DNA of 64,000 nucleotides from HdN1 sp052035295 (GCA_052035295.1 JBPOHS010000015.1:1-64000), one strand, 5' to 3'. Counted from the first letter of the stretch, positions 8,854 to 18,119 are shown. Numbers and translations are program-made. The notes: generated by a model from the sequence alone, not told the origin.

Positions 8854-9768
8854 TCAGGGCGTGAAGGTACCCAGCAGCAGTTCCATCAGGGCTTTCTGGG
8901 CGTGCAGACGGTTCTCTGCTTCCTCCCACACGACGGAACGGGGGTCTTCCATCATTTCGCTGCTCACTTCTTCGCCTCGGTGAGCGGGCAAGCAGTGCAT
9001 GAACAAAGCGTCCTTGGCCGCCTTGTCCATCAGCTCGGGCGTGACCTGGTAGCCGGCGAACGCGGTTTCGCGGGCTTTTTTCTCGTCTTCCTGACCCATG
9101 CTGGCCCACACATCGGTAACCACCAGGTGGGCACCGTCGATGGCTTCCAGCGGGTCGCGGGTAATGGTGATGCGTTTGCTGTTCTGCGACACCAGCGCGG
9201 CGCTGGGTTCGAAGCCCGGTGGGCAGGCAATGTTCAGGTGGAAGTCGAATTGGCGCGCGGCATTGATATACGAATTGCACATGTTGTTGCCATCGCCGAT
9301 CCACGCCACGGTCTTGCCCCGGATGTCGCCGCGATGCTCGAAAAACGTTTGCATGTCGGCCAGGAGCTGGCAGGGGTGGAAGCTGTCGGTGAGCGCATTG
9401 ATCACCGGCACTTGCGAATAGCGGGCAAAGGTTTCGACCTTTTCATGCTCGAAGGTGCGGATCATGATGATGTCGACCATGCGTGACAACACCCGCGCGG
9501 TATCGGACACCGGCTCCCCGCGGCCCAGCTGGGTGTCTCGCGGTGACAGGAACAGGGCGCCACCGCCACACTGTATCATCGCGCTTTCGAATGACACGCG
9601 GGTGCGGGTGGAAGACTTTTCGAAAATCATCCCCAGCACCTTGTTCTTGAACGGTTCGTAAACGACACCGCTGCGGAGCATGTTCTTCAGTTCGGTGGCG
9701 CGTGCCAGCACGGCACGCAGCTCATCCGGAGTCAAATCAAGTAATGTCAGGAAATGCCGGACTTTCAT
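8854..9768 (-). CDS. argF: Ornithine carbamoyltransferase, anabolic
   Basis: Cytosolic enzyme of arginine synthesis: carbamoyl phosphate + ornithine to citrulline. The carbamoyl-phosphate loop KSSTRTRVSFE, the HPCQLLAD motif and the ornithine-site HCLPAHRGEEV are all intact. I chose the ATG at 9768 over the one at 9774 because GGAAG then sits at the usual 8-9 base spacing; the protein is then 304 residues, typical for the family. It follows argD on the same strand after about 55 bases and is probably co-transcribed with it. The citrulline feeds ArgG, encoded at 35.5 kb in this window. Confidence 0.97.
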   Translation of the reverse strand: MKVRHFLTLLDLTPDELRAVLARATELKNMLRSGVVYEPFKNKVLGMIFEKSSTRTRVSFESAMIQCGGGALFLSPRDTQLGRGEPVSDTARVLSRMVDIIMIRTFEHEKVETFARYSQVPVINALTDSFHPCQLLADMQTFFEHRGDIRGKTVAWIGDGNNMCNSYINAARQFDFHLNIACPPGFEPSAALVSQNSKRITITRDPLEAIDGAHLVVTDVWASMGQEDEKKARETAFAGYQVTPELMDKAAKDALFMHCLPAHRGEEVSSEMMEDPRSVVWEEAENRLHAQKALMELLLGTFTP

Positions 9769-9823
9769 GGGCATCGCTTCCTTGGAAGGGCGTAGGGTGA
9801 ATATGCGTGGTTGACGTCAGCCT

Positions 9824-11026
9824 TTAAGCGGAGCGGGGGCGCCGACGTTCGTCGCCTGCCCAGGTCTTGACGATTTTCACCACGGCATCGGCAAGCACCA
9901 GGGCTTCGGCGTCGGTGAGAGTCAGGGCGGGCAGCAAACGAATGACGTTTTCGGACGTGACGTTGATCAGCAACCCTGCCTCTTTGGCGAGCAAGGGCAG
10001 CTCGGGGCAAGGCAGGGTCGTTTCGATGCCGATCATGAGGCCATGGCCGCGCACGGTGCGCACGTAGTCATTACCCATCAATTCACGCTTGAAGGTGTCG
10101 ACCAGCAGCTGGCCCAGATGGGCGGCGCGGTCACAGAGATGCTCCTGTTCGATGGTATCGATAACGGCCAGGGCAGTGGTACAGGCCAGCGGATTGCCAC
10201 CAAAGGTGGAACCGTGGTTACCCGGTTTGAACAGCGCACTGGCCTTGCCAGCGGCCAGACAGGCACCGATGGGAAAGCCGTTGCCCAAGCCTTTCGCCGT
10301 GGTGACGATGTCAGGCTGGATGCCGGTATGCTGGAACGCGAAATATTTGCCGGTACGACCGTTGCCGGTCTGGATTTCATCGAGGATCAGCAGCAGGTCG
10401 AACTCGTCGCACAGGGCGCGCAAGCCCGGCAGGTACTGGCTGTCCGGAATATGGATGCCGCCTTCGCCCTGCACCGGCTCAACCATGACGCCGACAACGC
10501 TGGGGTTGTTCTTGACGATGGTACGTACGGCTTCGATATTGTCGTAGGGCGCACGTGAAAAGCCTTTTACCAGGGGCTCGAAGCCCGCTTGCACCTTGCG
10601 GTTGCCGGTGGCGGTCAGGGTGGCGAGTGTACGACCGTGGAAGGATTTTTCCATCACGATGATGGTCGGGGTCTCGACACCTTTCTTGTGGCCGAAAAGG
10701 CGCGCCAGCTTGATGGCGCATTCATTGGCTTCTGCACCGGAATTGCCGAAGAAACAGGAGTCCATGCCGGCCATGGCAGTCAGGCGTTGACCAAGCGTTT
10801 CCTGCGCGGGAATACGGTAAAGATTGGAGGTGTGCACCAGCGTCGCCGCCTGCGCCTGAATGGCCTGCGTGACCATCGGGTGGCAATGACCCAACCCGCA
10901 CACGGCGATACCGGTGATCGCGTCGATATAGCGATTGCCATCGGTGTCGTAGAGCCACATGCCTTCGCCCCGCTCGAATGCGACTGGGAGGGGTGCGTAG
11001 GTGGTCATCAAACCGCTTGCTGTCAT
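9824..11026 (-). CDS. argD: Acetylornithine aminotransferase
   Basis: PLP-dependent class III aminotransferase converting N-acetylglutamate semialdehyde to N-acetylornithine in arginine synthesis; family members often also act in lysine synthesis. The PLP region LILDEIQTGNGRTGKYFAFQ and the Schiff-base lysine in TTAKGLGNGFPIGA are present, as is the upstream FGNSGAEANECAIKLAR block. At 400 residues it is normal length. It is the first gene of a probable argD-argF pair. Confidence 0.95.
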   Translation of the reverse strand: MTASGLMTTYAPLPVAFERGEGMWLYDTDGNRYIDAITGIAVCGLGHCHPMVTQAIQAQAATLVHTSNLYRIPAQETLGQRLTAMAGMDSCFFGNSGAEANECAIKLARLFGHKKGVETPTIIVMEKSFHGRTLATLTATGNRKVQAGFEPLVKGFSRAPYDNIEAVRTIVKNNPSVVGVMVEPVQGEGGIHIPDSQYLPGLRALCDEFDLLLILDEIQTGNGRTGKYFAFQHTGIQPDIVTTAKGLGNGFPIGACLAAGKASALFKPGNHGSTFGGNPLACTTALAVIDTIEQEHLCDRAAHLGQLLVDTFKRELMGNDYVRTVRGHGLMIGIETTLPCPELPLLAKEAGLLINVTSENVIRLLPALTLTDAEALVLADAVVKIVKTWAGDERRRPRSA

Positions 11027-11118
11027 GCCGGGAATTCTCTCTATCCTTTGCTTGTGAAGAAACGCACAAAAACGTGTTTGTCAGTGCGATTTGCGCACAT
11101 TTTGGGGCGCCAGAAAAC

Positions 11119-11140
11119 AAAAAAGGCAGCGCTGGCTGCC
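11119..11140 (-). terminator. Rho-independent terminator (cytochrome gene)
   Basis: GGCAGC (11125-11130) and GCTGCC (11135-11140) form a 6-bp GC-rich stem with a 4-base loop. On the minus strand it is followed by a T run (A run 11119-11124 on plus). It lies about 125 bases beyond the stop of the minus-strand cytochrome gene and about 95 bases before argD, so it should insulate argD. Confidence 0.65.
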
Positions 11141-11177
11141 ACTGAAAACAAATCATAGCCCTTATTGTATTTGGGTG

Positions 11178-11203
11178 CAATGCAGGGGAGTTCCCCTGCA
11201 TTG
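11178..11203. repeat. Perfect 12-bp hairpin downstream of cytochrome gene
   Basis: CAATGCAGGGGA (11178-11189) and its exact complement (11192-11203) are separated by 2 bases, giving a very stable hairpin. No T run follows on either strand. It sits between the cytochrome stop and the terminator at 11119-11140 and would be in the 3' end of the cytochrome mRNA, where it could protect the transcript. Confidence 0.55.
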
Positions 11204-11264
11204 GCATCCCGTATTGCTGACGGCGTGCAGTCTCGCGCCGAATACGCGCCAGACTGCGAGGGGA

Positions 11265-13553
11265 TTACAGTGTCAGCAGATATTGTACCAGAGGCCGAAT
11301 GTCGCCGGCATTTTGCGCGCACCAGCCATGCGGCGTTGCGGCCATGCCAATGGGGGCGGAGGTACCCACTTCATCCGGTCCGTATTCTGCACGCATTTTC
11401 TGGTAATCCCAGTAGTAATGTTCGCTGTCCCAGGGGACTTCGACGAAATACTTGTGACGCTCGATGAAACGGTTACGTTGAGCGCCGGTATCATTGCTGC
11501 TGGACGAGGCCGACTTGGGAATACGGAACACGTCACCGCGTCGTTGATACGCTGGATAGGGATCCGGATGATCAGCGCCGCCCTTGGCGGTATTCAGTGG
11601 CTCATGCAGGGTGTAATACGCCCCGTATAACGGTGAACCTGAGTCGCAGCGTTGTGGATCCACCAGATCCTCGAGGTTGCGCACATGGCCGTCACTCAGC
11701 AAACCTCGATGCTGCACCCAGTAGAGATCGCGCAGAAAGGTCACGCGGACAGACTGGATCTGCTTTTGGTAGATCGTTGGCGTGAAGAAGCGGCCAACGT
11801 CTGCCAACGGAATCATGGCTTCGTTGGTGTGGGCGCCGAGATTATCCTTGTGACAGCTGCCGCAGTCGCGGTCGAAAATCTGCTTGCCGGCGTTGACCTG
11901 AGCAACAACGCCCGGGTACTGAGCCCAGCCGTTTTGCAGGAACTGGCCTTCGCCCGTGTTGCCGCCGGTTTGCGCCTCAAGTTGAGCGTTATCCTTCAGC
12001 CAGCGGTACATGCCGAGGTCGCGCAGGGTGTCATCATCCTTGTCGAGGGTGGTCATATAGGCCGTGAGCGCCTCCAGACTCGGCTTGTCCATCGAACCCA
12101 CGGCACCGTCCGGTTCCTCGGAATGAATGTAGGAGCCTTCAAAGCCGACATAGGATTCGGTGTGTGACAGCGAGCGACGGATTGCCATGTAGTTCGTGAC
12201 GCTGGGAATGGCAATGGGCGAAAACTGGTAGTCGTTGTCGGTTTCACTGCCTTCACCGACCGCGCGCACAATGTTGTGTTCCCCGGCGCCTTGCGGCATG
12301 TGATAAATCAGCATGGTTTTATCGACGCTCTGCGAGCTGCCATCGGTCCAGGCGGGCCCTTTCTCCTTGGTTTTGACGCCGTCGAAGTTGCCGAGCAGCG
12401 ACCATTTCATGGTCCACAAGGGGTTGGGCAGGCCGGGGAAGACCTTGCTCACGGTTTGGCCAGGGCTGGCTTCGTAGCTGATACGGTAACCATGGCAGGA
12501 AGCGCAATTGAAGCCGATCCAGCTGCCTTTGCCCATATAGGGATTGCTCGATTCCGCATAGCGATAGCCGGCCCAGCCGGTGTTGCGGGTGTTGCCCTGG
12601 GTCAGTTGTGGGGTGAGCGTGAGAAATCCGGGAATGGGGTTTTTCTGTGGGTAGGGCGAGAAGAAATAGTCATTGAGCGCGACCTCGGGAACTTCGCCCG
12701 CCACGGTCTTGTAGCCACCGAACAGTTTGTGTGGATCGGCGATTTCCCCGGTGATCGGATCGTGGGTCTTGTAATCGAAAATGGCCTTCCAGTCGAGCTT
12801 GCGAATCTTGTGGGCGAGGCCAATGTTGAAATCGTATCCCCAGAAGATCGCTTCCCCTTTGGCGACCAGTGCGTCGCGGGCAGGGCTGATAACGGTAACA
12901 TCAAGTGGCGTGGTCGCCTTGCTGTCGGTAACGTCGGATACCACGTCGCAGCGATGGGTGAATGACGGTTCTGTGATGCGTGCGGTTTGGGCATCGATGA
13001 CATTGTGCGTTTCACCGGGGCGCAGCAGGGACGGCAGGTTACCGGTGCGCTTTTGCACCTGCACGATCAATTTGCCACTGCTGGCGTGTTCAGGCACACG
13101 AAAACGGATCTCGGTGTCGCTCCAGGCAACAATGTTTTTGCCCCATTGACTGCGCACTTTGGTCGTTTCGAAGTTGACCTGTTTGGTAATGTCGAGTTTT
13201 TGCTCGTACATGGTGAGATCGGTTTCAAGAATGCGGGTATTGCCGATCATGATCTTGCTGAAGTCGACGTCGGGCCCGGCGCCGAAGCCGCTGCCCTGAA
13301 GCGTCACGATATCGCCGGCATGGAGGGCGGGAACGCCAGGGTTGCCAGCTTCCCACACTGGCGTACCGTTGATCTGCAAGGTTTGCAGCTCAGGGGCAGG
13401 AAACTCGAGGGCGGATTGCAGGCGCTGTGTTTCACGCGCGCTGTCGGTACTGCACAGGGCTTCCTGATCCGGGAATTCACCGGCCTTGTCGCAGCCGGTC
13501 AGAACGAGCGTTCCTGCCGCCAGGGCGGAAAGAAGCGTGAGTGATTTGTTCAT
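11265..13553 (-). CDS. Di-haem cytochrome c lipoprotein
   Basis: Exported c-type cytochrome, 762 residues. I start it at ATG 13553, where a lipoprotein signal peptide begins (MNKSLTLLSALAAGTLVLTG followed by the lipobox Cys at residue 21); the open frame upstream has no signal-like sequence. Two haem-attachment motifs are present: CASCH at 350-354 and CGSCH at 564-568. An N-terminal segment (about 45-140) with DIVTLQGSGFGAG looks like an IPT/TIG Ig-like domain. The two distantly spaced haem motifs and the overall size recall the di-haem peroxidase/rubber-oxygenase (RoxA) superfamily, but I cannot confirm that relationship. It is probably anchored in the outer membrane or periplasmic face and takes part in electron transfer or oxidation. 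It is a single gene with its own terminator; the substrate is unknown. Confidence 0.75.
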   Translation of the reverse strand: MNKSLTLLSALAAGTLVLTGCDKAGEFPDQEALCSTDSARETQRLQSALEFPAPELQTLQINGTPVWEAGNPGVPALHAGDIVTLQGSGFGAGPDVDFSKIMIGNTRILETDLTMYEQKLDITKQVNFETTKVRSQWGKNIVAWSDTEIRFRVPEHASSGKLIVQVQKRTGNLPSLLRPGETHNVIDAQTARITEPSFTHRCDVVSDVTDSKATTPLDVTVISPARDALVAKGEAIFWGYDFNIGLAHKIRKLDWKAIFDYKTHDPITGEIADPHKLFGGYKTVAGEVPEVALNDYFFSPYPQKNPIPGFLTLTPQLTQGNTRNTGWAGYRYAESSNPYMGKGSWIGFNCASCHGYRISYEASPGQTVSKVFPGLPNPLWTMKWSLLGNFDGVKTKEKGPAWTDGSSQSVDKTMLIYHMPQGAGEHNIVRAVGEGSETDNDYQFSPIAIPSVTNYMAIRRSLSHTESYVGFEGSYIHSEEPDGAVGSMDKPSLEALTAYMTTLDKDDDTLRDLGMYRWLKDNAQLEAQTGGNTGEGQFLQNGWAQYPGVVAQVNAGKQIFDRDCGSCHKDNLGAHTNEAMIPLADVGRFFTPTIYQKQIQSVRVTFLRDLYWVQHRGLLSDGHVRNLEDLVDPQRCDSGSPLYGAYYTLHEPLNTAKGGADHPDPYPAYQRRGDVFRIPKSASSSSNDTGAQRNRFIERHKYFVEVPWDSEHYYWDYQKMRAEYGPDEVGTSAPIGMAATPHGWCAQNAGDIRPLVQYLLTL

Positions 13554-13886
13554 GAAGGCGGTCTTCTTGTTGTTGTCGGGAGTGGGAAATCCGGTGTCCC
13601 GGAAAAACCGGGTGTCCTGTTCCCATTGCCTGAATGTAGGAAATCCGTCCAGTCTCACCAATGACCCAGACGGACAAGCGACTGACCCCTGCGGCCAACC
13701 CGGGCTGGGGCCTGTCTTCCAGCGCCAGAAGTGTGAACACGGTTGCAAAACGGCATGTGCCTGCGCTGGCAGAGGGAATCGGTGCTGGAGGCCGCAATAA
13801 CCCTGTAATTTGCACGGTGTTATGGGGGGTGACTGGTGTTAGAATGCGGGCTGGTTAGGCTCAGGTGAAGCTTGGTAGGTAAAATC
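13554..13886. promoter_or_regulatory. Divergent cytochrome/grxD intergenic region
   Basis: No gene seen. The 333 bases separate the minus-strand cytochrome gene from plus-strand grxD. A TAGAAT hexamer at 13840-13845 is a fair -10 for grxD, but I find no good -35 at the right distance. A short CCCGG-AAAAA-CCGGG hairpin lies near 13598-13612 on the leader side of the cytochrome gene. Confidence 0.35.
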
Positions 13887-14204
13887 ATGAATACAGTTGA
13901 AGTCATCAAGGATCAAATCGCATCCAACAAGGTCATCCTTTACATGAAGGGTACACCGCAATTCCCGCAGTGCGGCTTCTCGGCGCGTGCCGTGGATGCA
14001 TTGGTTCAGGTAGGCAAACCCTTTGCCTACGTCAATATCCTCGAACATCCGGATATTCGCGCTGAGCTGCCGAAAATTGCCAATTGGCCGACGTTCCCGC
14101 AACTGTGGGTGGCTGGCGAGCTGGTCGGCGGCAGCGATATCGTGCTGGAAATGCTGCAAAACGGTGAACTGAAGACCGTGATTGACGAAGCAACGGTCGA
14201 GTAA
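13887..14204 (+). CDS. grxD: Monothiol glutaredoxin, CGFS type
   Basis: Small cytosolic protein (105 residues) that binds a bridging [2Fe-2S] cluster with glutathione and takes part in iron-sulfur delivery. It carries the diagnostic CGFS active site after YMKGTPQFPQ, and the glutathione-binding WPTFPQLWVAGELVGGSDI stretch. The start is set at ATG 13887 because the protein then aligns with E. coli GrxD from its first residues; a GTG at 13872 is possible but less likely. A terminator follows. Confidence 0.96.
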   Translation: MNTVEVIKDQIASNKVILYMKGTPQFPQCGFSARAVDALVQVGKPFAYVNILEHPDIRAELPKIANWPTFPQLWVAGELVGGSDIVLEMLQNGELKTVIDEATVE

Positions 14205-14242
14205 TCCGGGTACGGATATTACCGCGACATCGTTCCACTTCA

Positions 14243-14274
14243 TGCAAAAGGCCGCTCTAGAGCGGCCTTTTGCA
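14243..14274. terminator. Bidirectional terminator, grxD / GGDEF-EAL gene
   Basis: A perfect 32-base palindrome (TGCAAAAGGCCGCTCT and its complement) has A runs on the left and T runs on the right. It therefore reads as a rho-independent terminator in both directions. It lies 39 bases after grxD and 70 bases beyond the end of the converging minus-strand gene. Confidence 0.85.
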
Positions 14275-14343
14275 TTTCTGCGATTTCTCCCGGTCGATCA
14301 GGGCAGGCAAGGTTTATCGGGGAATCGCCGCCGTATCATTATC

Positions 14344-16833
14344 TCAGGGCAAGGCGTGTGGCAGGTCTTGCAAGCTGGACTGGGCATCACGGCTGGCGTA
14401 ATGGGCATCGAAGAATTCGATGGCTTCGCGCGGCGGCGTCGGCCGGGCGCAGTAAAACCCTTGTATCAGGTCGCATCCGCGCTGCTCAAGAATGTCCAGC
14501 TGGGGCTTCGTTTCGACACCTTCCGCCACGATGGCGAGATCGAGACTTTTGGCAAGCGAGATGACGGCATCAAGTACCTTCGCGGATACAGGGTCGGTTT
14601 CGACATCCTTGATGAACGCGCGATCGATTTTCAATACGTCAAACGGGAAGCGGCGCAAATAAGCCAGCGATGAATAGCCGGTACCGAAATCATCGAGCGC
14701 CACATGAATACCGGTTTCCTTAAAATGTTCAAGAATGGAACGGGCAATCTCTTCATTGCGCATCAGGCCGGATTCGGTGATTTCGACTTCCAGGTGTTGC
14801 GCCGGGATGTCGTACTTCTGCAGGCACTGGGTGATGACGCCGATGGGGTTGCCGAAATTCATCTGCACCGGCGAGAGGTTTACCGAAACACGGACATTTT
14901 CGTAGCCTTCATCGAGCCAGCGACGGATTTGTTCGCAGGCCGTGTCGAATATCCACTCGCCGATCGGCTGGATCAGACCGGTTTCTTCAGCAATGGGAAT
15001 GAAAACGGCCGGGCTGATGAATCCTTTCTGCGGGTGCTTCCAGCGTAAAAGGGCTTCGAATTCGTAGCGGCGCGCGTTGCCGACGGGCACCTTGGGTTGA
15101 TAGTAGACCTGGAATTCCTGGTGTTCGATCGCTGCGCGCATGGCCGATTCGAGGGCCAGGCGCTCGTTGATCGGATCGTTCATGCACTGGTCGAAATACT
15201 GGAAATTATTTTTCCCACGCGATTTTGCTTCGTACATCGCAATATCGGAGTGTTTCAATAACGCTTCGACAGAGGTGCCATCGCGGGGATAGACGGCAAT
15301 GCCGATAGAGGCGCCGACGAAGACCTCATTGTCGTTGAGGTGGAAAGGCATGGCCAGCTTGGTGAGAATGCGCACTGCCACCTTGGAGGCTTGTTGCGGT
15401 TCGCTGATATTGGCCAGTGCGAGCGTGAATTCATCGCCGCCCAGACGCGCGATCATCGATCCTTTGACTTCCCGTTGCAGGTTGTGCGCGCTTTGCATCA
15501 TGTCGCTGCCGCGTATGCATTCCCGCAGTCGGTTGCCCACGTTCATCAACAATTCGTCGCCGTAATGGTGGCCGAGACTGTCATTGATGGTCTTGAAATT
15601 GTCGAGGTCGAAAAACAGGACCGCCACCATGGTGTTGTTGTTTTCGGCTTGTTCAATCAGTGTTTGTACACCGTCAAAAAACGATACCTTGTTGGGCAGG
15701 CCGGTCAGCGTGTCGAAGTAGGCGAGTTCCTCGATTTGCTCAGTGGAGCGCTTGAGTTTTTGTGTCATGTTGCGTAGCGAGCGTGCCAGGTCGCCGACTT
15801 CATCGGCTTGGTTGACATCGATGCTGACGTCCAGTTCGCCGCTCGCAATGGCTTGTGTCGCCATGCTGAGTTTCGATAACGGGCGGGTTATGATGCGGGT
15901 AATAATGAGATAGAGCACGACGATGGCCAACACGGCGACCACCAGTGATACCAGGGCCATCATGCGGGTCAGGTGTTCCGACGCGCTGGTCAACGCCGAC
16001 AGCGATTTCAGCACGAATAAATCAACGCCGGGAATGGGCTGCGAGTGCAAGGCCAGATAGCGCTGATCATGGAGGCTGAGCTCGATGATGCTTGCGTGCG
16101 GCGAACCCCTGTCGTTACCCACGACGGCAGCCAGACCTTCGTGGTCGATGCCGGTGCTGCCATAAAGGGCTTTTCCGGCACGGTTGGTCAGCAGGTACAG
16201 AGCTCCCTGCTGTTTGGCCGATTCATCCAGTGCCTGTTGCAGGAATTTGCCATCCACGCTGGCAAGCAGATAGCCAAGTGTTCCCAGAACGCCCGGGTTG
16301 TTGGCGTAAAGCCGCCCTTCAACGCGTTTGCCAACGATCAACCAGGGTTTTTCGGGCGAAAAGGTGTCAGGTACCTGCAACATCGGCAACGCATTTTCTG
16401 CCGTTCTGAGTTGTTCGATAATGGCGTTGTTCAGTTCATCCGGCGCGAGGGCGGTATCATCGATCCTGCGCGAAACGGTCTTGTCGCCACTGGCCAGATG
16501 CAGTTGCAACGCCTGGTATTCGGGGTAGGCGAGTTGCAAGGCCTTGAAACGACGCAGCACAGGGGCCTGGTACAGGCTGTAACGTTCCGCATCCCTGGCG
16601 CGAAGGTACTCCTGTATCAGTGTGTCGTTGCTGATCATGTCAAGATTGCTGGCAGCACGATCCGTGGCGCTGGTGACGGTATATCCGACATCATCCGTGA
16701 TTTTCTTGAGCTCGCTATGGGCCTGTTCAAACGTAATCTGCTGCACGGTCTGATAAGCCAGGATGGCGACGGCCAATAACGGCACCAGTACCAGTGGTAC
16801 CAGCCATCCCAGCATTTTCAGGAGCAGCTTCAT
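14344..16833 (-). CDS. MbaA-like membrane GGDEF-EAL protein
   Basis: Bifunctional c-di-GMP enzyme of 829 residues. It has membrane helices at about 8-30 and 291-312, a periplasmic sensor of about 260 residues between them, HAMP (about 313-365), GGDEF (LGGDEF at 464-469) and EAL (EALLRW at 593-598). The phosphodiesterase residues look complete, including NLSP, EITES, DDFGTG (714-719), KIDRAF and AEGVET. The inhibitory RxxD site before GGDEF is absent. It lies 12 bases downstream of a PotD-family binding-protein gene, so the two are almost certainly co-transcribed. The arrangement matches Vibrio cholerae nspS-mbaA, where a periplasmic polyamine-binding protein controls a GGDEF-EAL partner and biofilm formation. 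That function is inferred from domain order and gene pairing; the direction of the c-di-GMP effect is unknown. Confidence 0.88.
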   Translation of the reverse strand: MKLLLKMLGWLVPLVLVPLLAVAILAYQTVQQITFEQAHSELKKITDDVGYTVTSATDRAASNLDMISNDTLIQEYLRARDAERYSLYQAPVLRRFKALQLAYPEYQALQLHLASGDKTVSRRIDDTALAPDELNNAIIEQLRTAENALPMLQVPDTFSPEKPWLIVGKRVEGRLYANNPGVLGTLGYLLASVDGKFLQQALDESAKQQGALYLLTNRAGKALYGSTGIDHEGLAAVVGNDRGSPHASIIELSLHDQRYLALHSQPIPGVDLFVLKSLSALTSASEHLTRMMALVSLVVAVLAIVVLYLIITRIITRPLSKLSMATQAIASGELDVSIDVNQADEVGDLARSLRNMTQKLKRSTEQIEELAYFDTLTGLPNKVSFFDGVQTLIEQAENNNTMVAVLFFDLDNFKTINDSLGHHYGDELLMNVGNRLRECIRGSDMMQSAHNLQREVKGSMIARLGGDEFTLALANISEPQQASKVAVRILTKLAMPFHLNDNEVFVGASIGIAVYPRDGTSVEALLKHSDIAMYEAKSRGKNNFQYFDQCMNDPINERLALESAMRAAIEHQEFQVYYQPKVPVGNARRYEFEALLRWKHPQKGFISPAVFIPIAEETGLIQPIGEWIFDTACEQIRRWLDEGYENVRVSVNLSPVQMNFGNPIGVITQCLQKYDIPAQHLEVEITESGLMRNEEIARSILEHFKETGIHVALDDFGTGYSSLAYLRRFPFDVLKIDRAFIKDVETDPVSAKVLDAVISLAKSLDLAIVAEGVETKPQLDILEQRGCDLIQGFYCARPTPPREAIEFFDAHYASRDAQSSLQDLPHALP

Positions 16834-16845
16834 GAGTCGTCCTGC

Positions 16846-17913
16846 TCAGTTGGTCACTTCAAGGAACATGTCCGTGCGAAGTTTTTGCTCTTCCGGGGTA
16901 AGATCGCTGTACTGTTCCGATTGGCCCAGGGTGTTCTTGGGGGGGTAAATGGCGCGATCCTTCAGGAAGGGCATGGGCAATAACCGTTCTGCAGCTGTAT
17001 TGGCCGGCGCAAAATTGAGATCGACGGCGTTCTCGGCGGCGATTTTGGGATCGCACAGGAAATCCAGCAATTTGTGCGCTTCTTTCGGGTGTTTGCTCTT
17101 GGCAAGTATGCCCAGGTAATCCACCCAGATGTTGCCGCCTTCACGCGGCACCCGGTATTCAATATTGGGATTCATGGCCTTCAACGTGAGGGCGTCACCA
17201 TTGAACATCATTGCCACCCAGACATCATTGCCCAGCAGTTCCGACGTTTCATCCAGGGCGGGATAACCATACTGGTAGACGGACGGTTTCTGGGTCTTGA
17301 GCAACACCTGCGCTTTCGTCAGCGCTTCTTTTGATGATTCGTTGGCGGAATAGCCGACTGCCTTGAGTGCCATGCCGAACGCATCCTTGCTGTCATTCAT
17401 GATCATGATATGACCCTTGAGCTCGGCAGGCGGGTTGTAGAATTCCTTCCAGGTGGTCAGGGGCTTGGCAACCTTGTCCTTGCGCCAGGCAATGCCGAGC
17501 GTGCCCCACAGATAGGGAATGGCATAGTCCTTGACCTTGTTGCGATCGGATTCGAAGCGTGGCGTCAGGTTGTGACGATTGGCCAGCGCGCTGTTATCCA
17601 GTGGCAGAATCCATTTCTGCTCAATCAGTCTCACCATGGAATGGCGCGCACTGACAATGATGTCCATCCCTTCGCCGCCGTTGGTGCGCAACAGCAATTC
17701 ATCTTTGAGTTCGTCACTGTCGAAAGAGACGACTTCGACCTTGATCTTGTGTTCCTGTTCGAATTTGGCCAACACGCCGGGGGCGATATAGTCGGGCCAG
17801 TTGAACATCTTGAGGGTGACCACCTCATCAGCGAATGCGCTCACAGGAGCGAGAATCGATGCTGATATCAACAGGGTTTTGGCGAGGCGGGCAAATTGTG
17901 TCCGAAACATCAT
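16846..17913 (-). CDS. PotD/NspS-like periplasmic polyamine-binding protein
   Basis: Periplasmic solute-binding protein of the spermidine/putrescine family (355 residues). A Sec signal peptide ends at about residue 28 (SAFA, then DEVVTLKMFNWPDYI). The family stretches YLWGTLGIAWRKDKV and EGGNIWVDYLGILAKSKHP are clear. No permease or ATPase genes accompany it, so it is unlikely to serve transport here. It is the first gene of an operon with the membrane GGDEF-EAL protein, so a sensory role like NspS (norspermidine/spermidine sensing) is the best reading. Ligand identity is not readable from the sequence. Confidence 0.9.
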   Translation of the reverse strand: MMFRTQFARLAKTLLISASILAPVSAFADEVVTLKMFNWPDYIAPGVLAKFEQEHKIKVEVVSFDSDELKDELLLRTNGGEGMDIIVSARHSMVRLIEQKWILPLDNSALANRHNLTPRFESDRNKVKDYAIPYLWGTLGIAWRKDKVAKPLTTWKEFYNPPAELKGHIMIMNDSKDAFGMALKAVGYSANESSKEALTKAQVLLKTQKPSVYQYGYPALDETSELLGNDVWVAMMFNGDALTLKAMNPNIEYRVPREGGNIWVDYLGILAKSKHPKEAHKLLDFLCDPKIAAENAVDLNFAPANTAAERLLPMPFLKDRAIYPPKNTLGQSEQYSDLTPEEQKLRTDMFLEVTN

Positions 17914-18119
17914 GCTTGAAATCCATAGAGTTATGCCAGTTTTCCTGATTCAGTATAGACAAGCTGTCGTATTGGCCAGTCGCAAAACGGAACCTGGATC
18001 AAAGTTGGCAGTGTTTTGTCGAATACAGGTGTCAAAACAGCAGCTTGGGTTGCCTGCCGTAATTTACGTGCCACACTGGATGCATTGCCATCGCCACTTC
18101 GTGCAAGGCGGAACAGTCA

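Noticed and set aside
13816..13845. Sigma-70 promoter of grxD
   Set aside because: The TAGAAT hexamer is good, but the only -35-like TTGCAC lies 24 bases away, too far for a normal spacer.
16846..17913. Part of a polyamine ABC transporter
   Set aside because: No permease or ATPase genes adjoin; the neighbour is a GGDEF-EAL protein, which favours a sensory role.
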